From Harmonia axyridis (taxonomy: Eukaryota; Arthropoda; Insecta; Coleoptera; Coccinellidae), in NCBI RefSeq assembly GCF_914767665.1, contig NC_059501.1, forward strand, positions 22,482,501-22,546,500: DNA of 64,000 nucleotides. The letters are read 5' to 3'. Shown here piece after piece: positions 26,601 through 34,600 of this stretch. How positions within the stretch are numbered: position 1 is the first letter of the stretch; each line of letters begins with the position of its first letter. Position numbers and translations under genes: made by a program. Below the pieces are notes generated by a model. The model was not told the origin of the DNA, did not search any database, and worked only from the letters and a program-made list of their open reading frames with translations.

Positions 26601-28098
26601 TCAGAAAACTGAAGATTTTTTCTACTCACCATAATGCCTACCCCCTTGAACTCTTCCAGAGCCACCTATAAAATATTTCAATGATTGTTTATTTCATATA
26701 TCTTTGATCACTCGATATACTTACTTGTGACTAATAGCGTAACACCAAAAGAGAAAACCAAAAATACCTAAAGAAATTGAAGAGTTACATTTCATATGGG
26801 ATTTACTTTAAAAAATATATATAAAACATGTAAATTTACTAAATATCTTTCTGAGTATGAAATCCATCATCATATAGGTATCGATTGAAATTTAAAGGGG
26901 CCCACTCACATAGAGGGATTTGATTGAAAATTCTTACCCTTACGTTGAGTTAAACCTCTATTCTGTTCTTCTCCATAAACATACACACAACGGGTAAAAT
27001 CCAAGATCTATAGATTACACAGGTTGTCTCGTAACTTAGGTAAAAGAGTGGGGGTAACGTGTCATCCGTTGTCCATTTTGCCATTGGCCAAAGTCTATAG
27101 ATGACAGGTTGCCTTGTAACTTTCAACCAATCAGCGTCAATTATTCGTGACGTCAACGGTATCCCTCTCACAAGTTGAAAGTTACGAGGTAACCTTCTCT
27201 CTAAAGAACACGAAAAGATTTAAAGTTGATTCGGCACTTTTCCAATAATATCCCAAAGATTTAACTACGCGCGCTACACGCCTACCCATAGTAGTTTTTA
27301 AATGCATCCCGTGGCGTGGAGAGGCATTTAACATTTAAGTCTTAAGTTATCCCTCTGTCTTCTGTGAGTGAGACCCTTCAGGTGAAGTTGTTAATCATGT
27401 CTCAATAAATGCTCATATTTCTGAATAACCATATAGACTTTAAATTTTCTAAATTTGCTATCTTGAAAAAACATTAAACATCTAGGTATAATATGTACTG
27501 GTCGAGTATTTATGTACTTTTCGGAATTGTCATTTGCGATCTCAAAAACTTTCACCAAATGCTCTGTCTAATACATGTCCTTTTTTAACCGTCTTTTAAT
27601 TAGAAAAAAGTTAGTTGTATTGTACCAAGTTTTTACATTCAGAAAGTCTACAGTGGAATAGTTAAAGTTTTTTCATTTCAAGAATTTTTTATAATATCAT
27701 TTGCACAATTTAAATTACTGCAGCAATTGAAATGAAAAAACAAATTTCTAATAGTGTTCTATTATAATACCTAATAAGAAAGATTTTAGTTTTATATTTA
27801 ATTTTGTTTTCAACTACGATGCCCTAGAAAAAATGTTTCATTTAATTAAACGTATTCTAAATAATTATTTGCACTACCTGGAATAGTGAATCGAAACAAT
27901 AAGTCAATTGGTATCTATCAATATCCTAACTAAATTTTATGAGCAGTCTAATAATGTTAACTAATAATTCTTATAGAGAATTTTCCTGAGAGTGCGCAAT
28001 TGCATGAAGAAAACAGAAATATATTTCAGAATAAAAAATTATATTACGTATATATTTTTATTGAATTTTTTACTTACGGTGGCCACAGAATAGGACAT
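11635..28098 (-). CDS. Novel secreted glycine-rich protein, eleven coding exons
   Basis: Exons: 28098-28078, 26767-26725, 26665-26630, 26065-25991, 24178-24020, 20694-20581, 19355-19275, 16417-16367, 14477-14424, 13281-13252, 11651-11635. The frame closes to 226 aa. Exons 1-2 encode a signal peptide (MSYSVATVFLVFSFGVTLLV). Exons 3-10 all begin and end in phase 1, most junctions splitting a Gly codon as G|GT. About one third of the mature protein is Gly. Exons 3-5 are Gly/Tyr-rich (NYGYGY, SGYGLGNGYGSG). Exons 6-10 alternate two module types: GVGQGLGEGRN-like (6, 8, 10) and GIGNGNGVG-like (7, 9). The protein ends GLNGI. There are no cysteines in the mature part. Family unknown; it could be a structural, adhesive or antimicrobial Gly-rich protein. 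Exon-intron structure is strongly supported by eleven fitting splice pairs; function is not. Confidence 0.82.
11930..13075 (-). mobile_element. Decayed LINE (reverse transcriptase) in intron 10
   Basis: Minus-strand fragments in several frames read LAKAFDKISL near 13040, then palm and thumb remnants through 12650-12850. Near 12050-12100 they read MSIAENDNCRFCREEEETP, the Cys-rich end of ORF2. The order matches a Jockey- or I-like non-LTR element. Many stops and frameshifts make it a fossil. It shares its 3' part with the copy at 5690-5890. Confidence 0.6.
13904..14041 (+). CDS. Small ORF (45 aa) behind a TATA box, unknown
   Basis: It encodes MPLKRWTVECIFEAMLAAHQ and ends with FSPPFVN. It lies antisense in intron 9 of the glycine-rich gene. 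A perfect TATAAAA stands at 13821-13827, 77 nt before the ATG. There is no clear initiator, no poly(A) signal close by and no family I recognise. It may be a transposon fragment or chance. Confidence 0.2.
   Translation: MPLKRWTVECIFEAMLAAHQEQLSHRTTADLLNVLTGMFSPPFVN
14659..15354. mobile_element. piggyBac-type MITE, copy 1
   Basis: The ends GAGGGAACACCACCACGTG and (inverted) GAGGTATTACCACCATGTG are flanked by TTAA on both sides (14655-14658, 15355-15358), the piggyBac target. It encodes no transposase. It is related to repeats at 25203 and 29850. It carries a second element inserted at 14859-15085. It lies in intron 8 of the glycine-rich gene. Confidence 0.75.
14859..15085. mobile_element. 227-bp TA-target MITE nested in the piggyBac-type MITE
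   Basis: It is a near-palindrome with arms beginning ACGAGCGTTCATTAAAATTC and (inverted) ACGGGCGTTCATTTAAATTC, flanked by TA (14857-14858 and 15086-15087). The related repeat at 25203 lacks it and reads straight through the TA, which gives the empty site. Confidence 0.8.
15521..16163. mobile_element. Tc1/mariner-like MITE with internal hairpin
   Basis: The left end CAGGATGTTCCTAAATTGG follows a TA at 15519-15520. The right end (about 16152-16163) is AGGAACACCC, its inverse. An exact 23-bp inverted repeat (16006-16028 and 16048-16070, loop 19 nt) lies inside. A diverged relative occurs at 51470-51920. It lies in intron 8 of the glycine-rich gene. Confidence 0.55.
16527..17783 (-). mobile_element. 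Degenerate mariner element, near full length
   Basis: Inverted ends begin AGGCCAATTGAAAAGT and are flanked by TA (16525-16526, 17784-17785). The length of about 1257 bp is typical of mariner. The minus strand still encodes the C-terminal catalytic region at 16947-16594 (VLFHQDKALCH and PPYSPDLSTSDFFLF, second and third Asp of the DD34D triad). N-terminal pieces lie at about 17530-17178. Frame breaks separate the parts, so it is not functional. It lies in intron 7 of the glycine-rich gene. Confidence 0.8.
18067..18350. mobile_element. hAT-type MITE, copy A
   Basis: The inverted ends are CAGGCGCGGATCCAGG and CCTGGATCCGCGCCTG. A perfect 8-bp target duplication TTATTGAG lies at 18059-18066 and 18351-18358. 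The 284-bp body is non-coding. It lies in intron 7 of the glycine-rich gene, on the 3' side of exon 7. Confidence 0.9.
19541..19827. mobile_element. hAT-type MITE, copy B
   Basis: Same family and orientation as 18067-18350, with a perfect 8-bp target duplication CTAGGATC (19533-19540, 19828-19835). It has a poly-C run near the right end. It lies in intron 6 of the glycine-rich gene. Together with copy A it flanks exon 7 (19275-19355). Confidence 0.9.
20772..21877 (-). mobile_element. Degenerate mariner element (second lineage)
   Basis: The inverted ends share AAAAGAAATCCATTATTTTT (left about 20782-20802, right about 21849-21868). The minus strand encodes the transposase C-terminus at 21065-20832 (GEKLASTEACEN, FYERGIMILPSKWQQ). 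Upstream pieces around 21330-21130 are frameshifted. The same lineage occurs at 50070-50830. It lies in intron 5 of the glycine-rich gene. Exact ends are approximate. Confidence 0.7.
22240..22604 (+). mobile_element. LINE reverse transcriptase fragment
   Basis: The plus strand at 22346-22573 reads VFDLTKAFDCLDH, then LLDKLERYGIRG and LKSYLSDGKQ and VEQGGV. These are the palm motif A region and beyond of a non-LTR reverse transcriptase. Upstream HGYQKGKSCHTA is in a broken frame. The mariner at 22607 begins directly downstream. Both ends are missing. Confidence 0.65.
22607..23896 (-). mobile_element. Nearly intact mariner element
   Basis: Inverted ends of at least 27 bp (TCAGGTGTGTGAATAAGTC...) are flanked by TA (22605-22606, 23897-23898); total 1290 bp. 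The transposase starts near 23724 on the minus strand (MSKFEPSRRHLREV), with the helix-turn-helix and AEALGVDRTTISKR, then TGDEKW, LQHDNSRPH and PHPPYSPDIAPSDYHLF, giving all three catalytic Asp, and it ends GQYFQ near 22670. I see only two lesions: one extra T in a T-run near 23115, shifting the frame, and a TAG at 22920-22918 where the family has Trp. So it was active until recently. It lies in intron 5 of the glycine-rich gene. Confidence 0.9.
24421..25089. mobile_element. Long-arm palindromic MITE (TA target)
   Basis: Two arms of about 285 nt (24421-24706 and 24810-25089) are nearly perfect inverses, separated by about 100 nt. The ends CAGGGTGGCC and GGCCACCCTG are flanked by TA. It has no coding capacity. 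Transcription through it, as part of intron 4 of the glycine-rich gene, would give a very long hairpin. Confidence 0.9.
25203..25663. mobile_element. piggyBac-type MITE, copy 2
   Basis: It begins GAGGGAACACAACCACGTG after TTAA (25199-25202) and ends near GTGGTTGTAATCCC, its inverse. The right TTAA has decayed to TTTT. It is the empty-site counterpart for the nested insertion in copy 1. It lies in intron 4 of the glycine-rich gene. Confidence 0.65.
27021..27195. mobile_element. Short MITE with AGGTTGYCTCGTAACTT ends, copy 1
   Basis: The terminal inverted repeats AGGTTGTCTCGTAACTT and (inverted) AGGTTACCTCGTAACTT enclose about 140 nt. A second copy in the opposite orientation is at 63265-63437. 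It lies in intron 1 of the glycine-rich gene. Confidence 0.6.
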
Positions 28099-28133
28099 TT
28101 TTGACGAATATGTGTAGGTATATCACTTACACT

Positions 28134-28168
28134 ACTGAAGTGTAGATCAATTTTTTTACTCATATATA
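28134..28168 (-). promoter_or_regulatory. TATA box and initiator of the glycine-rich gene
   Basis: On the minus strand TATATATG starts at 28168 and a perfect arthropod initiator TCAGT (28138-28134, A at 28136) lies 32 nt downstream. The predicted 5' UTR is 38 nt, ending at the ATG at 28098. Both motifs and their spacing fit a focused, inducible-type promoter. Confidence 0.7.
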
Positions 28169-28169
28169 A

Positions 28170-29845
28170 GAGAAAATTTATCTTTCACATTATACTAAAT
28201 TGAATTGTTGAATTATTGTAAATGATTCATAAAATTTTGATTGCCTTTAAGATATTTAATCTCATTAATGGAATGAGTATCGTTATGACTTTCTGATGCT
28301 TTAAATTGAATTTTCCGAAAATCGATAATTTCATACAAACTCAGGTGATATATTTTTTTATGATGACTATAAATCATAATTGAAAGAAAGTTGTAGCATC
28401 ATAAAATATAGGAAGGACGCTATGCTGAACCGGTAAGTTTGTTCTATTTTGAAACCAGCAAGTTCAGTGTCCTGAAAGACCTAGATGGAAATGACTGTGA
28501 ATTTAATAATTTTTTTTCCATCTCAAGAAATATTTGAACAAATCGAAAACAATCGCGAACCAAGAGCTCTTCATGCAACCTTTGGGTCCATTTCTATAAA
28601 ATGTCATTGTTGTCGGTTAGTTTATTTAGACAGAAGCTTCTCAGGAAAAAATCCTCCTAAATTTGACAGCAAAATTCGAGTGATTATTTCGCATTATACA
28701 AAATAAATTTCAAGCTAGTCTAATCTGTTCTTACGGAAATATTGAGTAAGTTTTTCCATTATTCTGTATGACTTTTCTGTGTTTTGGTTGAAAGATCAAT
28801 ATGAAATTTTGTAACTATAGATTTAAATTGTACACTAAGTGACAAAAAAAATAAAAAAAACATCGAGTAGTTACGAATTCATTACAGCAATTTTTTGTAT
28901 AACTTCATTTTAGGGTTACGCTAGATTAGATTAGTGAATTTTCTGAATTTCAAAGAAATCAAAGCGTTGGTTAAAATGTAAAAAATTATGTGTTAGGTCT
29001 CTACGATGCTTATGCACTCAGAAACACGTCTTACCATAGTCCTAATAGTATTGCGGTGTTTTATTTTGGGTAAATTGATAGAATCATTAGCATGGTACTC
29101 AATGTTCCCTGCCATATACACCTAGCCGTAGAACGGTTGGGTTTATGTTCCAATCGGTGGGATACGTATCTCTTCCCAGAGATACGTATCCCATGATGCC
29201 ATCTCTCAGGTTAGCAAAGAATCGGTGGAATATAATCGATCTTGCTCTTGAAATATATTATCTGCCTGAGGCCGATAGGGTGAACGGTGTCATTTTCTTC
29301 CCATAATGTCTCAGAAGTGGGAAAAGAACAGGAGATCTAGGAGGACAAACAGCAATTTGACTTTCACAATAATAACTTATTGTGTGAGTTGGTGAGCTTT
29401 CTCAAACAGCTTTCGTTTATACTGGAAATAGACTACTACTTTCTTATTTTAAATGGCACATCCAGTATATTATTGCATGGTTAGATGATTATTGGATGAC
29501 AATTTCAGAAATGTGCCATAACTTGGGAATCAACTCAACGTTTCATAAGTTAAGGATATTCTTATGAAAAAAATGGTTGCGACATTTTCTTAAATATTTC
29601 TCCAGAAGGTTTTTCGAAAAAAACTCTTTCATTTTAGATTCTGCCTATAAGACTGGAGTGTGGACCAAAAATGTACAGGATGTTTATGAGAAGATCACGA
29701 ACTTGGACGACTCGAATTTATCAAAACTCAAGAATTTCAAATTACAACATATATTTTTTATTCTTTCAGTCAATTCTACGTACATATGTAAAGATGGGCT
29801 AAACTTCGATCTCAAATTTATAAAAACCCGTTGATAAATAAACTT
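28170..29845. other. Intergenic DNA upstream of the glycine-rich gene
   Basis: No supported gene. It includes a perfect 14-bp stem (GGGATACGTATCTC, 29159-29172, inverse at 29179-29192). The open frames at 28485-28706 and 29577-29834 show no recognisable features. Confidence 0.4.
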
Positions 29846-29849
29846 ATTT

Positions 29850-30120
29850 TTTTTACAAATCACCGATGTTTATGAGGTTTTCAAATAATTTCCTTAAACA
29901 GTAATCTACATGGAGACAGTAAATATTTTTAATTTGCAAATGAAAAAAAAATCGGTAAATTTTTGTTTTTCGCGAAAAAATTTATGATAGATACTTTGTA
30001 CAAAGCACTGATATATTTTTTAAAAACTCGTGGAAAATATCTAACAAAAATCTCCACAAAAGAGGTAAAATATTAATTTCGTGAAAGTCGTCTTACAATG
30101 CTGCTCTCTCGAACATTTCG
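29850..30120. mobile_element. Fragment of the piggyBac-type MITE, copy 3
   Basis: It matches the interior of the repeats at 14659 and 25203 (TTTACAAATCACCGATG, then TTTGTACAAAGCACTGATAT). Both terminal repeats are missing. Confidence 0.55.
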
Positions 30121-30179
30121 AAAGGAGTGTAGGGAATCTATTGATTCCCTCGTAAATATTCGAGTTAAGTTAAATTTTG

Positions 30180-30480
30180 AACCAAAATGCTAAAAACGGC
30201 GTAAAAACTTGGAATGATCGAAGCCACACCCCTAAGGGATCTGAAGAAAGGCCTTGCTAACGGTCGAAACGAAAACGGCCTGAATGCCCATACAAACCGG
30301 TTTTTCAGGGCGAATAATTCAATTGAGTTCAGTCCAGTCCAGTCTACAACTACAACATATGTGCAACACTTTCACCGACAACGAGAAGAGTAAAGATTTT
30401 CACATCTGTTCCCGAGACCGGCGAAAATGTACCTGCGACCGAGCCGCAACGACCCAAGTGGTCAGCAACCCTTAAAATCG
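30180..30480 (+). other. Unassigned repeat-like fragment
   Basis: It contains RDLKKGLANGRNENGLNA in one frame, a sequence style I associate with 3' ends of dispersed insect retroelements, but no family can be named. No start or splice sites support a host gene. Confidence 0.2.
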
Positions 30481-30725
30481 ATAAGATCTAAATATCATCT
30501 TCTTCACACATTTTTAGTGGGTTGGAAATAAATTGAATAAGTAGTTTTATCCCGTTATTTTATTTCCCTAATTTGTCCTTGGCCGTGAACTAATTTAGTC
30601 ACAGTATAAGGACCACAACCCACAAATTATAAGGACCACAACCCACAGGAGAAATAAGATGAAGTGAATGTACAACTCCATACACCGCACACCCCCTGGA
30701 GAGGGTTGCAACCCCATCAGGAATT

Positions 30726-31224
30726 TGAATAGGGAAAGTGGGTAGTTTTGTAGCACAAATGTATGCATGGATTCAAATTTGTATGAATCTGCAGTTTTTT
30801 GTGTTCTAATAAAGTGAATATTCACAAGTTACAGGTTGTTTTTTATGGAATTATGGTACCGATAAAACTAAATGAAACAGAGATGTTTTAATTGATCGTA
30901 TAATTTCTACTGGCCGATGTATAATGTAAATAGTGTCAGACCGATGCAAAACGTAAACTCGACCTGACCGATTTAAAAACCGCCGCATGCAATCTACTTT
31001 GAGCATATGCGGTAATTTTTTACTAATACTGTTTGTTAAATATTTTTCTCTCAATAGAAATTTATACAATCAATTAGAATTTAGTTTTATCGGTACCATA
31101 ACGCCATAAAAACACCCTGTAACTTTGTGAATATTCACTTTATTAGAACACAAACTGCAGGTATATACAAATTTGAATGAATGAATACATTTGTGCTACA
31201 AAACTACCCACTTTCCCTATTCAA
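30726..31224. mobile_element. Foldback element, ~147-nt arms
   Basis: 30726-30873 and 31079-31224 are inverted copies (for example ATAGGGAAAGTGGGTAGTTT at left and its complement at right) around about 205 nt of unique DNA. A short tandem repeat (TATAAGGACCACAACCCACA twice) lies just to the left at about 30610-30650. It has no coding potential. Confidence 0.7.
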
Positions 31225-31642
31225 TTGAGGCACATTTCAAAGTTATTATTTATTTTATTTGTTCTATCTCCGTGGATCGAAGTGATAAATTATTGTGTAG
31301 AGTTTGAACCGTTTTAAGAATTAAAGAGTTACAAACTAGAGTTAAGTTTGAAGAAAGAAATCGTTGAATATTGTGGAAGGAAGATGTTATTGAAAGAAGT
31401 CCTGAAAGCGAACTTTCTGTGCTAAGCTAAGAGATGTCTGAAATGTATATGATAAAGAAAGTCATTTTTATCTATAGTTTGTATTTGACATATGCCAATA
31501 TATGAAATTGAATTCAGTGATGGAAAAGAAACGTCACGAACGTCACTTATGACAGTTGTGTTCTATATAATCAAAGGAATTAATTTATTATTTGTCCCTG
31601 CAATAATAAATGATTTTTTAAATGACTTCCGGTAAAGATACT

Positions 31643-34600
31643 ATGGGGTGTGTATGAATCAACTAAAGATTTTTCATAGTTTTCTCTTCTGAAATTATAA
31701 AACTGTCTTTCGAAAATGAAATGAATAGAGTAAAACACCCTTTTTATTAAAATTTTTTTTTTTCATCAAAGTCATCAATTAAATTTACCATAATTTTACT
31801 ATTTCACACAGGAAATTGATTCTTCTGTTTTCATTCCATGCATTTTTGTGAGTTTCATCACATTTAAGATTAAAATGGTCCTAAATTTAACTGATTTTTG
31901 AGTCACTTATGTTCTGAAACCCTTCGAAGGTTTACATTTCTACCTTTCTCTTGATTATAAAAATGACAGGCATTTCTATAATATCAATGAATGTAGAATA
32001 TTGCATTGGTTGCTTCTAGTTTTCCAATTGTCTATTTTATTTTATCTTTTGTTTCAGTGAACAACCTATTTTTTCTTGTAAAGCACATGTATTTCATATA
32101 GATCCAAAAACAAAGCGCTCATGGATGCCAGCATCAAGCACAGCAGTTAGTGTATCCTTCTTTTATGATAATTCCAGGAGCTTGTATAGAATAATAAGTG
32201 TTGAAGGCCAAAAAGCAGTAATAAATAGCACAGTAACTCCAAATATGACATTTACCAAAACATCACAAAAATTTGGTCAATGGTCAGATATCAGAGCCAA
32301 TACTGTGTATGGTTTGGGATTTTCTTCAGAAGTAGAACTACAAAAGGTATAAATTCTCTATGAAAACGTATATTATTTAATCATGGTAGAATTTACCACA
32401 GAAATAATAAAACTGGAAGATTATTTGTTGCTAAAATATAGACCCATTCATTTTGTCAGCTTATTAGTATTATTTATAAAGAAAAACTCAATCTATTCTC
32501 AAATAACATTTTACAATACATAATTTTCATTATATTGTTTATAGAAATATGAATCGTCAATTTCATTAGACATTTTTACAATTTTTTTTTCAAATTAAAT
32601 TTGTTGATTTCAGTTTATCGATAAGTTCAATGAAGTGAAAGAAGCAACAAGGAATGCAATAAGTAAGGTTACTCTAAATGGTGCTAATGTTGTAACACCT
32701 GTTTCAAGTGCCAATGCCAGTCCAATTACATCCAGAACAACTGCCACAGAATCTCCTGACAACTTATTAGAACCTCCAGGTAATAGGTCGACCATAAAAT
32801 TTTTTTGTTAGCTCTCCTTTTGCTAGTTTCATTAAGTCTATTCCACAAGCCAAATGTTGTTGTTTTAGCTTTGCAATTTTTCATTGTTGTGTCTAGTTTA
32901 TCAGGTTATAAGTCCTGAGAATATTAAAATAGTAATAAGTTCCAAAAATATTCTGTCAGATAGTAGAAAATGTGCTTTTTGATAAGTCATTTTCCTTCTT
33001 AATTTTTTCTGGTTTCTGATTCAAGGCCATTTCCAATATCTATAAAAAAAATTAGAGGCTCAAGTAAGCACAGAATCATGGAAATCAAACCCCAAATGGT
33101 GGGAACAAAAAGAAAATTGAAATTTATTAATGAAATGAACTGGTTTTTTATTATATTGATTTCATTTACTTTAAATAGATAGAATCAATGAAAAGCTAGA
33201 GACAGATTTTTTGGAACTAATACTCCTTTTAGGTAATTAGAGCATAGATATTTCAGAGAGAAAGAATCATTCACTTGATATATGTTTGTTGTTTTTGTCT
33301 CGTTGAATGTTTCCTTGTGTCTGTAATTATCCTGACGCTGATTCATTAATGGTTACTTGTGAAGGCTTCAGTCAATATTTTAATACCTTATATTCTTCAG
33401 AAACTAGAACTTTGGTTCCGAATGAAGTAAAGAGTACTGTTCAGATGAATAAATTGAGGACAGTTCTCTCAAGAAGATTAATAAATGAATTTAGCTGTAC
33501 TATTGCCACTTGGATATTTTTGATCCTATGTGATGTTGATTTGCAAATATGAAATAGACAACAATTATTCAAGCATGGTAATGTTTTCATTAAGATATTT
33601 AATGAGATGTGATATTTTCCCATTTTTTCATCCAATATAAACGTACCCAATAATTGTAAAGCCAATAATTCACTAATCACTACCATAATGAGAAATAAGT
33701 AGACCATAACTAAATTCAAATGATCTATGAATTTTGGCTTATGTTTTTAATAATTTGAACATCAAAGATAAAAAATCCATAAAAAAATCTTATTTTAGAT
33801 ATGCTAATATTTAGTGTGGAATTTTATAATCATAAGTATTCCAAAATTATGAACATTGAGCTCTCATTTCAATTTTCTTGTATTTCCTATTCATTTCATT
33901 GTATTTCAGGTAGTGCCGCTCTGCCACAGTGCCAAAATAAAGATGATGAAATACCTCAACCGCGCAGCCATTCAGTCTCAGGATTGCAAGTTAGTGATAG
34001 TCCTAGTCATCAAGTCATACAAGAGAAGCCTCTCACAGATATGCAGTTGAAGTATGATAATGATAGGTTGAAGTTAGCTTTAGCACAAAGGTGAGTTCAA
34101 AAAACTTATTGTCTACTTGCATCTAAAATGGTTTACATGATTTTAATAAAGTTTATTCGTTTTGCTCATTTCATCTGGAATAATTTCCGTTGAATTGGCA
34201 AAGAAAAGATCATTCTTTCATTGATCCATTTGGAAGATTGAGTAATAATTACGCTTAATATACTAATGACAGGTTTCGGCTTATTTTTTAAGAGAAATCA
34301 ATGGATGCTTATTTCATTGTAAAGTTGGAGGTATGCCATCAGTGATGGTTACGGCTGCAGCACCATATTCTTTTCATGAAATTTTCTTGAATGGATTGTG
34401 GAGTATTATCATTGTCATAGACCTTATCTTTTACGTGGTCACAAAGAAAAGGTTCACCATAACAGTTGCACCAACCTCATTTTCAAATAAGAAAGGTCAC
34501 TACGGGCTACAGCAAAAATATTCTCAGTTGTTTTAATATTGCTGACCGAGAAGGTGCTTCACTAGACAATCCAAAAGTGCTATTGTTTTGTGATTGCAAA

